Shown: positions 7,780-15,991 of the stretch, piece after piece
Layout: each line of letters opens with the position of its first letter
Numbering within the stretch: position 1 is the stretch's first letter
Assembly (NCBI GenBank): GCA_903838415.1
Contig: CAILYI010000058.1
Location: forward strand, 1 to 33,019
DNA length: 33,019 nucleotides
Direction: 5' to 3'
Origin: an uncultured Anaerolineae bacterium
GTDB lineage: Bacteria; Chloroflexota; Anaerolineae; Anaerolineales; Villigracilaceae
Made by a program: the position numbers and the translations under genes
The notes under the pieces: generated by a model
Seen by the model: the letters and a program-made list of their open reading frames with translations, nothing else
Databases searched by the model: none
What the model was told of the DNA's origin: nothing

Positions 7780-9288
7780 ATGACCTGGTTTTTTGGCCGC
7801 TACAAATCATTGCTTTTTGCTCTCACCCTGGCGTTTGCCCTCGCAGTTGGCATTCGCTTTTATGATTTAACCGACCTGCCGCTGGATTTTGCCGCCACGC
7901 GCCAGTTGTTTTCCGCGCTCAAGGCGCGCGGCATGTACTATGCCATGCTGCCCACTGATTCTGAGATTCCCGCCTGGCAGCGCGAAATGGCCGTCCGGCA
8001 GTGGAAATCCATGCAAGAGATTGAGCCAACCGTCATCGAGTCGCTTACGGCGTTCACCTATCGCGTGGTTGGCGAACATTTGTGGATTGCACGAGTTTAT
8101 TCCTCGCTGTTCTGGGTACTGGCCGGGATTTTTCTGTTTTTGCTGGCGCAGGAACTGGCTGGCCCATCCGGTGCGTTTATCTCGCTGCTTTTTTATCTTC
8201 TTCTTCCGTATGGGATTATTTCCAGCCGCGCTTTTCAGCCGGATTCGTTGATGGTGGCGCTGATCGTCGCCGGGATTTGGGCCACCTTCCGCTGGACGAA
8301 TGCGCGCACTTGGAAGTGGGCGCTGGCTGCCGGGATTTTGAACGGGCTGGCAATTTTCGTCAAAAACGTGGCGGTTTTTCCGCTGGCTTTTGCGGCGATC
8401 GCCCTGGTGCTTGAATTTGGACTGGTGAAGTCTCTCAAGGACAAGCAAATCTGGGCGCTGGCGGGCCTTTCCATTTTGCCGACGGCGATTTACAGTATTT
8501 ATGGCTTGTTGATCGCCGGTTTTTTGGGACAACAATTCGCTTTTCGGTTTTTTCCACAGTTGTGGCCTGACCCGGCTTTTTATTTGCGCTGGAAGGGCCA
8601 GATCGAATCGGTAATCGGTTTCGGAGCTTTTGCGGTGGCCATGGCGGGTGTGTTTGTCGCCAAAAGACGCGGAATGGCGCTTTTAACGGGCTTGTTCGCG
8701 GGGTATTTCGTCTTTGGCATGACTTTCGCTTATCACATCATCTCGCACGATTATTACCAGATGATGCTGATTCCGATCGTGGCGCTGGGATTGGCTCCAG
8801 TGGCAGAAACGCTGTTCGAAACGGCGAACCGGCTGCGGGGCGGCTGGTTCGCGCGGATCAGCCTGGCAGCCTTGATTACGCTGGTCGCGTTCATCCAAAT
8901 TTGGAACGTGCGGGTGGAACTCGCCCGCAATGATTGGCGCCAGGAACCTGAATTCTGGTCGGCGCTGGGCGAAAAGCTCGGCCACGATGGCCCGGTGTTG
9001 ACAGTTGCGCAGGATTACGGCTACCGGCTGGCGTACTGGGGCTGGCAGGAGGTCGATTCGTGGTACGATTCTGGCGATTTGACGCTGCGCGCGCTGGATG
9101 GCCGTCAAATAGACGTGATGCAGCGTTTTCAGGAACAGGCGCAGGGCAAACATTTCTTGGTGGTGACGCAATCTGCCAAATTTGAAGAACAGGCTGAGAT
9201 TAAAGAGTTCGTGGAGAAGACTTACCCGGTTTTTGACGAAGGCTCCGGCTACATCGTTTATGACTTGCAACATCCTTTTATCAGGTAA
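7780..9288 (+). CDS. Integral membrane glycosyltransferase, GT39/PMT-like
   Basis: A 502-residue multi-pass membrane protein with about ten hydrophobic segments and a short soluble C-terminal part. Near the N-terminus, after the first membrane segment, LTDLPLDFAATRQ (about 30-42) sits in the first external loop, where GT-C enzymes of the PMT/ArnT superfamily hold their catalytic acidic residue. Such enzymes move a sugar from a polyprenyl-phosphate donor outside the membrane. A TTG at 7759 is an alternative start; neither has a good ribosome binding site. It opens a five-gene polysaccharide module and is followed almost at once by a GT2 gene. Donor and acceptor are unknown. Confidence 0.75.
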   Translation: MTWFFGRYKSLLFALTLAFALAVGIRFYDLTDLPLDFAATRQLFSALKARGMYYAMLPTDSEIPAWQREMAVRQWKSMQEIEPTVIESLTAFTYRVVGEHLWIARVYSSLFWVLAGIFLFLLAQELAGPSGAFISLLFYLLLPYGIISSRAFQPDSLMVALIVAGIWATFRWTNARTWKWALAAGILNGLAIFVKNVAVFPLAFAAIALVLEFGLVKSLKDKQIWALAGLSILPTAIYSIYGLLIAGFLGQQFAFRFFPQLWPDPAFYLRWKGQIESVIGFGAFAVAMAGVFVAKRRGMALLTGLFAGYFVFGMTFAYHIISHDYYQMMLIPIVALGLAPVAETLFETANRLRGGWFARISLAALITLVAFIQIWNVRVELARNDWRQEPEFWSALGEKLGHDGPVLTVAQDYGYRLAYWGWQEVDSWYDSGDLTLRALDGRQIDVMQRFQEQAQGKHFLVVTQSAKFEEQAEIKEFVEKTYPVFDEGSGYIVYDLQHPFIR

Positions 9289-9300
9289 ATGGAAGGTTTT

Positions 9301-10077
9301 ATGCGCGTTTCAATCGTGACACCCTCCTTCAACCAGGCCCGCTACATCGAGACAACCATCCGCTCGGTGCTGGATCAGGATTACCCGTCGCTTGAGTACA
9401 TTATTGTGGACGGCGGCTCAACCGACGGCTCGGTGGACGTAATTGAGCGCCATACCGATAAACTGGCCTGGTGGGTTTCTGAAAAAGATAACGGGCAGAC
9501 CGATGCGCTCAACAAGGGTTTTGCGCGCGCCCAGGGCGATATTCTAGCCTGGCTCAACTCGGACGACACCTATCAACCGGGCGCAATCGCCGCGGCGGTC
9601 AAATACCTGGAGGAGCATCCCGAAGTTGGCATGGTGTACGCCAATACCAATTTCATCGACGATAACGGGCGCGCGATTGGCCTGTTCCCCGCGGCGCAGA
9701 CGGATTTACGCCGGTTGCGGCAGGGCTACGTTCACATTCCGCAGCAGGCGGCCTTTTTCCGCGCCGAGTTGTGGCGGCAGGTCGGTCCGCTCGACCCCGA
9801 TTTTTACTTTGCGATGGATTACGATCTGTGGGTGCGGCTGGCGCGGCTGGCGCCGTTCGCCTATCTCGCGGATCAGACCTGGGCCAATTTCCGCCTGCAC
9901 AACAGCGGAAAAACCATCGCGGCGGATGACCGCTGCTGGCCCGAAATGCTCAAAGTCCATTACCGCGATGGCGGCTCGTTTTTTGCGCCGATTGTGGCCA
10001 AATATTACCTGCGCAAACTGATCGCGCCACTGTTGAACTGGCGGCGCCAGCAAAAGATGCAGAAATTCGCGCAATAA
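9301..10077 (+). CDS. Glycosyltransferase family 2 protein
   Basis: A 258-residue cytosolic GT-A fold enzyme using a nucleotide sugar to extend a glycan. Motifs are VSIVTPSFNQ at the N-terminus, VDGGSTDGS (36-44), the donor/metal-binding NSDD (86-89), and MDYDLWVRLA in the acceptor region. The size is normal for single-domain GT2 enzymes. I chose the ATG at 9301 because GGAAGG at 9291-9296 precedes it by 4 bases; the ATG at 9289 overlaps this site. It lies directly after the membrane glycosyltransferase and 3 bases before the Wzz-like gene, so it is almost surely in one operon with them. Sugar specificity cannot be read. Confidence 0.92.
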   Translation: MRVSIVTPSFNQARYIETTIRSVLDQDYPSLEYIIVDGGSTDGSVDVIERHTDKLAWWVSEKDNGQTDALNKGFARAQGDILAWLNSDDTYQPGAIAAAVKYLEEHPEVGMVYANTNFIDDNGRAIGLFPAAQTDLRRLRQGYVHIPQQAAFFRAELWRQVGPLDPDFYFAMDYDLWVRLARLAPFAYLADQTWANFRLHNSGKTIAADDRCWPEMLKVHYRDGGSFFAPIVAKYYLRKLIAPLLNWRRQQKMQKFAQ

Positions 10078-10080
10078 ACC

Positions 10081-10794
10081 ATGAAAACTTTCCTTTCCGC
10101 CCCGACCATTGACGATTTCATCCGCCTGCTGCGCGCCTGGCGCTTTTGGGTTTTGGGCGCGCTGGCTGGCGCGCTGCTGGGCATGGCAGTCTATGCCATT
10201 TTCCCGCCTGATTTCCGCGCCCGCGCCACCGTGGTGGTCAGCTTCAACATGGAAAAGGCCTGGCCGGTCAATTCTGACAAGGAGTTGTTCTACTACCTGG
10301 AACGCGAATCCCGCAAGGTGGAGGAAGTGGCCTGGGCGGATGAAACCCTGCAGCAAGTGGCGGATCAAACAGGATTCGGCCTGTCCGAATTGCGTTCCGG
10401 CAAACTGGAACTCAGTCAGCCCAAGGATGGCGGCTGGCATTTTTACGCCAGCGACCCGGATGCCGCCATCGCCGCCAAACTTGCTTCGGCCTGGGCTGAA
10501 ACCTTTACCGGCAAAATCCGCACCGGGATAGTAACCGCCGTCCAGTTGGACGCTGCCCGCAAAGCGCTCGCATCCAATCCGGGCGACAAGGACGCCCAAG
10601 CCATCGTCAGCCAGTTGGAAGGCAAATCGCTGGCGATCACGCCCGAACTGCAAATTTCACTTTCCCAGAGCCAGGATTTACCCGCCGCGCGCAAATCCGG
10701 TTTTGGGACGTATGCGCTGGCTAGCGCAGGGATTTTGCTGGCCCTGGGCGCTTTGCTGATTTTGTTTTTCAATCAGAAAGACCTTGCCGCATAG
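10081..10794 (+). CDS. Wzz-like polysaccharide co-polymerase / chain-length determinant protein
   Basis: A 237-residue protein with two membrane segments, one near the N-terminus (about 21-41) and one near the C-terminus (about 212-231), enclosing an external domain with helical heptads. This is the layout of Wzz-type co-polymerases, which set glycan chain length together with a Wzy polymerase. There is no Walker A motif and no tyrosine-rich tail, so no fused BY-kinase. The conserved Pro-rich motif before the second membrane segment is reduced to DLPAARKSGFG. The start follows the previous stop by 3 bases with no clear ribosome binding site, suggesting translational coupling. The adjacent Wzy-like gene supports the call. 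Confidence 0.75.
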   Translation: MKTFLSAPTIDDFIRLLRAWRFWVLGALAGALLGMAVYAIFPPDFRARATVVVSFNMEKAWPVNSDKELFYYLERESRKVEEVAWADETLQQVADQTGFGLSELRSGKLELSQPKDGGWHFYASDPDAAIAAKLASAWAETFTGKIRTGIVTAVQLDAARKALASNPGDKDAQAIVSQLEGKSLAITPELQISLSQSQDLPAARKSGFGTYALASAGILLALGALLILFFNQKDLAA

Positions 10795-10821
10795 CAGGTT
10801 TTCCGTTTTGCGGAAACCCTG
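10795..10821. other. Hairpin between the Wzz-like and O-antigen ligase/polymerase genes
   Basis: An 11-bp stem with one mismatch (10795-10805 with 10811-10821) and a TTTTG loop. No T tract follows, so it is not a standard terminator; it ends 13 bases before the next ATG and may affect translation or mRNA processing within the operon. Confidence 0.5.
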
Positions 10822-10834
10822 ACACAAACCACTT

Positions 10835-12298
10835 ATGCCTCGCTTTTCCCTTTCAGCGCTTTCCCGCTCGCTCTGGGCACTCGTTCTGGTGACTCTTCCG
10901 GTCACCAGTTTTCGCTATCTGCCCTTTATGGGCGCGGGGACGACGGTGCGCCCGCTGGCGCTCTATCCGCTGGCGATTTTGCTGCCAGTTTTGCTGATCC
11001 AGATCAAACGCGGCGAGATCAAACGTCCCTGGCCGGGCGCGTTGACCATTTTGCTGGCTTTTCTACTGGCGGCCCTGGCTGCGACCGCCTTTGGCGCAAC
11101 GCTCGCTCCGATCGAACTGCGCGGCGTCGATTTTTATGACCGCGCTCTGCGCGCCATCATCACGCTGGTCATCGGCCTGTCGTTTTTCATCGCCGCCGTT
11201 TGGATGAACCAATCCGAGGCTGATTTGAAATTCTCGGTCAGGTGGCTGCTGCTCGGCCTGGTCTTTGACCTGTTGTGGGGTGCGGTGCAATTTTTCGGCT
11301 TGAACAGCGGCCACCGGCAGCAATTATTGAAAATTCAGCAGTTGTTTTCGGTACGCGGACTGGTCAAGAACAAGCGCATTTCCGGGTTTGCGTATGAGCC
11401 ATCCTGGCTGGCAGGACAAATCGCCACGTTGTATTTGCCCTGGCTGGTGGCAGGACTGTTGATGCGCTACCGCGTCTTTTCCAGCGCGAAACTGTCGGTG
11501 CTGAAATGGCTTGAGCCGCTGCTGCTGCTAGCGGCGCTAGCGGGTGTGCTGATGACTTATTCGCGCTCGGGGCTGTTTGTCGTCGGTTTGGCGGGAGTTG
11601 TCACATTTGCGTTGACCGGCGGCGAAACGGTATCCGCTTTCAAAAGCTGGTTTTTGGCGGGTTTCCGCCCGGATGAAGCAAAAAGCCGCTGGTCAACCAT
11701 ACAGGCTACGGGAAGTCGCGTCGTTTTGCTCATTTTGGTGGTGGCCATTTTGGCGGGCGTATCCGTTTTTTTGGCGGATAAAGGCTATATCGCCACCTTT
11801 TTTAAATCCGAAAAGACGAATTTGTTTGAATATGCCGTGGATGTGTATCTCGGCCCGCGCCTGGCGTATGCCACGGCGGCCCTGACTGGCTTTCAGGCGC
11901 ATCCGCTGACTGGAACCGGGCTGGGGGCAAGCGGTTTCTGGATTTATCAAAATATGCCGGATTGGGTGCTGGCGGGTGTGCCGGAGATTTCCGAGCAGAT
12001 GGCGCCGAGCTCCAACCTGTATCCGAATCCGAAAAACTTGTATGTGCGCCTGCTGACGGAAACCGGGCTGATTGGATTTGCGCTGTTTATGGTGTTTTAC
12101 CTGGCCCTTTTTGCGGAGGCTTTGAGCCTGCTGCGTGGTTCTGACGCGTCGCGCTGGCTGGCGGCCGCCGGGATTTTTGCGCTGGCGGCGGTGGTATTGA
12201 TGGGCGTTTCGCAAGATTCGTTTGCGATGCCCGAGATGTGGCTGAATTTGGGGATGCTGGCGGGTGCGCGTGGTTTCTTTATGCGGCAAAGTAGATAG
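10835..12298 (+). CDS. O-antigen ligase/polymerase family membrane protein (Wzy/WaaL-like)
   Basis: A 487-residue protein with roughly ten to twelve hydrophobic segments and a large external loop in the C-terminal half, the layout of Wzy_C proteins that polymerise or transfer undecaprenyl-linked glycans. Characteristic stretches are GFAYEPSWLAG (about 187-197), MTYSRSG (about 238-244), HPLTGTGLGASGF and NPKNLYVRLLTETGLIGF; the last corresponds to the catalytic-loop motif but has Lys-Asn where WaaL has His-Asn, as in some Wzy-like members. No LPS genes are nearby, so a polymerase or a transferase to a non-LPS acceptor is more likely than a true O-antigen ligase. No ribosome binding site is obvious. 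Confidence 0.82.
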   Translation: MPRFSLSALSRSLWALVLVTLPVTSFRYLPFMGAGTTVRPLALYPLAILLPVLLIQIKRGEIKRPWPGALTILLAFLLAALAATAFGATLAPIELRGVDFYDRALRAIITLVIGLSFFIAAVWMNQSEADLKFSVRWLLLGLVFDLLWGAVQFFGLNSGHRQQLLKIQQLFSVRGLVKNKRISGFAYEPSWLAGQIATLYLPWLVAGLLMRYRVFSSAKLSVLKWLEPLLLLAALAGVLMTYSRSGLFVVGLAGVVTFALTGGETVSAFKSWFLAGFRPDEAKSRWSTIQATGSRVVLLILVVAILAGVSVFLADKGYIATFFKSEKTNLFEYAVDVYLGPRLAYATAALTGFQAHPLTGTGLGASGFWIYQNMPDWVLAGVPEISEQMAPSSNLYPNPKNLYVRLLTETGLIGFALFMVFYLALFAEALSLLRGSDASRWLAAAGIFALAAVVLMGVSQDSFAMPEMWLNLGMLAGARGFFMRQSR

Positions 12299-12325
12299 GT
12301 AAACACGTAGTCAGGTAGACAGGTA
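12291..12325. repeat. Three short direct repeats of the form GTAGNNAGGTA
   Basis: Copies at 12291-12301, 12307-12317 and 12315-12325, the last two overlapping. They straddle the stop codon of the polymerase gene. The rest of the gap (12326-12465) holds an 8-bp hairpin (12372-12379 with 12393-12400) and an AT-rich stretch, with no promoter I can defend. Confidence 0.55.
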
Positions 12326-12465
12326 GCCGAGGGTGTTTGACCAATGCTTTGTACCAAAAGAAGATACTTTTCCCTGCACCTTGGCCCCCGATGTGCAGGG
12401 GGGTGGCAACCTGGCGGTAAGGTTTTAAACGCAATGCACAAAATTTACCTTTTGGAGATTTTTTC

Positions 12466-13200
12466 ATGATTATTCTGGCTGTTGGGATGCCGCGCGCTGG
12501 CTCAGGCTGGCACTATAACCTGGTACATGATCTGATGGAAACCACCGGCTGTGACGATGCGCGGGACATTCGGGCAAAGTTTGGGCTGGAAAAGATTCTC
12601 ACCGAGGTCAACTGCAATATCGGCGTATTGAGCGCGCGACGGCTGATCATGGTGACCCGTCCGGCGCTGATGGGACATACCTTCGTCATCAAGGCCCATT
12701 CCGCGCCGACAGTTTGGGCGCGCGCCCTGATTCAAGGCGGAATTATGCGCGCCACCTACATTTACCGTGATCCGCGCGACGCGATGCTTTCAGCCTTCGA
12801 CTACGGCAAACGCGTGCTCGAAAAGCAAGGCCGCCCGAATGCCTTTTCACACCTGACAGACTTCCAAAAAACGATGGACTTTTTCACCGAATATGTCCAG
12901 GGCTGGGAAAAGTGGATGCAAGTTCCCGGCGCGTTGAAGGCGCGCTACGAGGATTTACTTCAGGATTACGAGGCCGAATCTGGAAAATTGGTGCGCTTTT
13001 TGGGCGTCAATCCATCCGATGAAGCGGTGAAAGCGGTCGTCGAGAAATATCGTCCCGGCGGACAGGTGCAGGGCCAACAGGGCACGCATTTTTTTAAGGG
13101 CCAGGTTGGCCGTTTTCGGGAACGTTACTCGGCAGAAGAGCAGAAGCAGTTGGCCGAGAAGTTTGGTCCGTATTTACTCAAAATGGGCTATGAGATTTAA
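12466..13200 (+). CDS. PAPS-dependent sulfotransferase domain protein
   Basis: A 244-residue cytosolic sulfotransferase-fold protein. The N-terminal GMPRAGSGWHYN (7-18) is the 5'-phosphosulfate-binding loop, and YRDPRDAMLSAF (100-111), with Arg101 and Ser109, is the 3'-phosphate-binding motif. The region around GTHFFKGQVGRFRE matches the C-terminal PAPS-contacting segment of this family. It would transfer sulfate from PAPS to a hydroxyl or amino group; its position right after four polysaccharide genes suggests a sugar precursor as acceptor. GGAG at 12454-12457 supports the start. The acceptor is inferred, and no PAPS synthesis genes are in the window. Confidence 0.85.
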   Translation: MIILAVGMPRAGSGWHYNLVHDLMETTGCDDARDIRAKFGLEKILTEVNCNIGVLSARRLIMVTRPALMGHTFVIKAHSAPTVWARALIQGGIMRATYIYRDPRDAMLSAFDYGKRVLEKQGRPNAFSHLTDFQKTMDFFTEYVQGWEKWMQVPGALKARYEDLLQDYEAESGKLVRFLGVNPSDEAVKAVVEKYRPGGQVQGQQGTHFFKGQVGRFRERYSAEEQKQLAEKFGPYLLKMGYEI

Positions 13201-13347
13201 GCGTTTGCGCTTTGAAACCCGCCACCTTACACAGAAAACCAGGCTAACCTTGAAGGTTGGTGGTTCAAACTTGCCGGTTTAGACGTCAGGCGGTACCAAA
13301 TATTTCCGAAAAACGAGTTGCTCTCCCTCACCATGCAAATTCTAGGT

Positions 13348-13353
13348 TATCAT
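13348..13353 (+). promoter_or_regulatory. -10 box TATCAT, probably giving a leaderless mRNA for the histidine kinase
   Basis: TATCAT ends 7 bases before the ATG at 13361, so transcription would begin at or next to the start codon. No ribosome binding site is present in front of that ATG. The flanking TATCATTAAT also occurs upstream of the fumarase operon (6059-6068). No -35 match is seen. Confidence 0.45.
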
Positions 13354-13360
13354 TAATTTC

Positions 13361-15163
13361 ATGTATCGTTCAGATTCTCCCTATCTCGTCGATTGGTACG
13401 TCATTTCTCTGCGCTGGCTGGTCATCGTTGGAACGACCGCCGCGCTGGGATTCAACGGGAGTCTCTGGTCAGTAAACAGCATTTTGCTGGTTGTGCTGAC
13501 GGGCTGGAATATCAGTCTGCTGTGGCTGGCGACCCAAAGCCGCCGCTTGAAATTCCACCGTCAAATCAGCATTGCTGTAGATTTGGGCCTGGCGGCGCTG
13601 TCGTTCTGGTTGGCCGGTAGTCTGTTCAGCCCGGCAGCCTTCATGCTGGCGCTGCCGCTGTTCAGCGCCGGGTTGTACTTCAACACGCTGGGCGGGCTAT
13701 CCGCGGCGGGCGTCATCATCCTGCTCGAAATTGCGGATTTTCTCATTCGCGGCGACAACATTTTTGTGACGGGTTTGGGCGCACTGGTCACGCTGGCATT
13801 GGGCGGCACTTTCGGGTTTATCAGCCAGCAAGCTTACAATCAATTACAAGAAGACCGAAAAAGACAACTCGCCAGCCGGGATAAACAACAAAAGGTGGAT
13901 ACCGACCGGCTGCGCGCGATTTACAACATGTCATCGGCCCTGACGGCCACGCTCAGCTATCAGCGGGTGCTCGATACCGCACTCGACCTGAGCGCAAACG
14001 CCCTGCACGTCGAAGACATCGACCCGCGCCAAAAAACCGTCCCGGCCGATGCCGGGCTTTCCAGCGCGGTCCTGTTGTTTAAAGGCGAAGAACTGATGGT
14101 CGGCTCAGCCCGCCGCTTCACCCAATCCGATTTACGCGCCTCCTTCCCCGCCAAAGAGGGGATTCTGGCAAAAATCATCGAAGAAGGCGAACCGGCAGTC
14201 ACCGGCAGCCTGGCGAATGACCCGGAACTGGGCCGCGTAATCGGCTTTTCACAGTGTCAATCTTTTTACTGCCTGCCAATGCGCAGCGGATTAAGTGTGT
14301 ACGGGGCGATGATCTTTGGGCATCCCACCCCCGGCTACTTTTCCCGCGAACGCTGCGATATCCTGGCAATTGTCGGACGCCAGGCGGTCATCGCCATCCA
14401 AAATGCGCGCCTGTATCAGGATCTGGCCGATGAAAAGGAACGCATGGTGGAAGTGCAGGAAGAAGCGCGCAAAAAACTGGCCCGCGACCTGCACGACGGT
14501 CCCACCCAATCCGTGGCGGCGATGGCGATGCGCGTCAGCCTGGCCCGGCGCATGCTTGAACGGGACCCAAAAGCCGCCGCCGAAGAACTGGAGAAAATCG
14601 AAGACCTGGCCCGGCGCACCACCAAGGAAATCCGTCACATGCTGTTCACCCTGCGCCCGCTCGTGCTCGAATCGCAGGGCTTGACGGCCGCGCTGCAGGC
14701 GAACGCTGAAAAAATGAAGGAAACTTACGGACAGGAAGTCATCATCCAGGTGGATGAAAAACTGGCCGGTCTGATCGAAATGGGAAAAAGCGGCGTCATC
14801 TTTTACATCGTGGAAGAAGCGGTGAACAACGCCCGCAAACATGCCAAAGCCCCGCACATCTGGGTGCGGCTGCGTCCGCTCCCCAAGCAACCGGATATCG
14901 CCTTCCTCGAAATCGCGGACGATGGTGAAGGTTTTGACGTGGCCGCCGTCAACAAGTCGTATGACAAACGCGGCAGCCTCGGCATGGTCAACCTGCGGGA
15001 ACGCACTGAACTGGTCAATGGCATCTTGCGGATTGATTCCGCCCCCGGCAAAGGCGCCAAAATCCAGGTCTTCATCCCGCTCAGCGAGGACGCCGCCGAC
15101 CTGCTGCATAATGCGCGCGAACAACAGCAAAAACAGCCCGCCGACAGCGGAAAAGTAAAGTAA
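13361..15163 (+). CDS. GAF-domain sensor histidine kinase, HisKA_3/NarL-partner type
   Basis: A 600-residue membrane sensor kinase. The N-terminal part has about five to six membrane segments (12-155), then a coiled linker (155-182), a GAF domain (about 185-352), the HisKA_3 dimerisation helix with the phospho-accepting His378 in RDLHDGPTQS, and an HATPase_c domain (about 475-575) with N-box EEAVNNARKH and G1 motif DDGEGFD. HisKA_3 kinases normally phosphorylate LuxR/NarL-type response regulators, but none is encoded here, so this is an orphan in the window. The GAF domain suggests a small-molecule or redox input; Cys299 and Cys304 in SQCQSFYC could be sensory, which is conjecture. Confidence 0.93.
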   Translation: MYRSDSPYLVDWYVISLRWLVIVGTTAALGFNGSLWSVNSILLVVLTGWNISLLWLATQSRRLKFHRQISIAVDLGLAALSFWLAGSLFSPAAFMLALPLFSAGLYFNTLGGLSAAGVIILLEIADFLIRGDNIFVTGLGALVTLALGGTFGFISQQAYNQLQEDRKRQLASRDKQQKVDTDRLRAIYNMSSALTATLSYQRVLDTALDLSANALHVEDIDPRQKTVPADAGLSSAVLLFKGEELMVGSARRFTQSDLRASFPAKEGILAKIIEEGEPAVTGSLANDPELGRVIGFSQCQSFYCLPMRSGLSVYGAMIFGHPTPGYFSRERCDILAIVGRQAVIAIQNARLYQDLADEKERMVEVQEEARKKLARDLHDGPTQSVAAMAMRVSLARRMLERDPKAAAEELEKIEDLARRTTKEIRHMLFTLRPLVLESQGLTAALQANAEKMKETYGQEVIIQVDEKLAGLIEMGKSGVIFYIVEEAVNNARKHAKAPHIWVRLRPLPKQPDIAFLEIADDGEGFDVAAVNKSYDKRGSLGMVNLRERTELVNGILRIDSAPGKGAKIQVFIPLSEDAADLLHNAREQQQKQPADSGKVK

Positions 15164-15192
15164 AATACGCCCGTTTTCATCTCGGGCTTTTT
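15161..15192 (+). promoter_or_regulatory. TAAAAT -10-like box overlapping the kinase stop codon, followed by a small hairpin
   Basis: TAAAAT (15161-15166) includes the TAA stop of the kinase gene. A 5-bp GCCCG/CGGGC stem (15169-15173 with 15183-15187) with five T residues follows, which could be a weak terminator for the kinase or lie in the hydrolase leader. The two readings conflict and I cannot choose. Confidence 0.35.
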
Positions 15193-15208
15193 GCTCCCCA
15201 AAGGAAAT

Positions 15209-15991
15209 ATGCCACTTACAGCAGGAATGTATTATTTTGCCAGCGGCGAAGAGAACTGGACACGCCCGGCGGTCATTTTGATTCACGGCGCGGGCGGCAA
15301 TCATCTCTATTGGCCCGCCGAAATCCGTCGCATGCAAGGCCAGCGAATTTACGCGCTTGACCTGCCCGGTCACGGCAAATCCGAGGGAATTGGCCGCCAG
15401 TCGATTGTGGCCTATGCCCGCTGCGTGCTCGATTTTATGGATGCGCTCAAAATCCGCAAAGCCATCATTATCGGTCACTCGATGGGCGGCGCAGTTGCGC
15501 TCTGGCTGGGCATCCACTCCCCCAGCCGCGTCCTTGGCCTCGTGCTGATTGGAACCGGTCCCCGCTTGCGGGTTTCCCCCGAGCTGCTCTCCAACTCATC
15601 CATCGAAGCCACGCTGCCGCTGGCCATCCAAACCACCGTCGACTGGGCTTTTGGCCCCCATACCGATCCGCGCACCAAAGAACTGGCCGCTCACCGCATG
15701 GCCGAAATCCGCTATTCAGTGCTGCACGGCGACTTCCTGGCCTGCGAGGCCTTCGATGAAACCAGCCTGTTGGGCCGCGCCAAAGCGCCCACGCTCATCA
15801 TTTGCGGCGCGGAAGACAAAATGACCCCGGTCCGTTATTCCCAGGCCATTCACGGCCGCATAAAAAAATCCCTGCTCCGCATTATTGACGGAGCAGGGCA
15901 CATGGCCATGCTGGAACAACCTTCGGTGGTATCCACCATCTTGCTGTTATTTTTGGAGAGCATCACCTATCAGCCTGGATCAGCAGGCTAA
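15209..15991 (+). CDS. Alpha/beta hydrolase fold protein
   Basis: A 260-residue protein with the full alpha/beta hydrolase triad: nucleophile Ser91 in GHSMGG, acid Asp203 in CGAEDKMTP and His231 in DGAGHMAMLEQP. The oxyanion-hole motif HGAGGNH is at 26-32 and DLPGHGKS at 51-58. There is no signal peptide, so it should act in the cytosol on an ester, thioester or similar substrate that the sequence does not reveal. The ATG at 15209 has AAAGGAAAT directly in front and is preferred over a TTG at 15191. Its stop codon overlaps the stop of the convergent rdgB gene. Confidence 0.9.
   Translation: MPLTAGMYYFASGEENWTRPAVILIHGAGGNHLYWPAEIRRMQGQRIYALDLPGHGKSEGIGRQSIVAYARCVLDFMDALKIRKAIIIGHSMGGAVALWLGIHSPSRVLGLVLIGTGPRLRVSPELLSNSSIEATLPLAIQTTVDWAFGPHTDPRTKELAAHRMAEIRYSVLHGDFLACEAFDETSLLGRAKAPTLIICGAEDKMTPVRYSQAIHGRIKKSLLRIIDGAGHMAMLEQPSVVSTILLLFLESITYQPGSAG

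Noticed and set aside
9706..10653. Minus-strand 315-codon frame across the GT2 and Wzz-like genes
   Set aside because: It crosses two real genes in the opposite direction and shows no motif.
12395..12420. T-box riboswitch-like GGGTGGCAACC
   Set aside because: The consensus continues as ACCGCG, no specifier stem or following terminator is seen, and the downstream gene is not an aminoacyl-tRNA or amino acid gene.
13245..13280. Possible tRNA T-arm (GGTTCAAAC)
   Set aside because: The flanking bases do not form the 5-bp T stem and no acceptor or anticodon arm is found in the 160-base gap.
14291..15517. Minus-strand 408-codon open frame opposite the histidine kinase
   Set aside because: The kinase on the plus strand has a full set of domain motifs. 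The antisense translation is His/Phe-rich without any motif, typical of GC-rich shadow frames.
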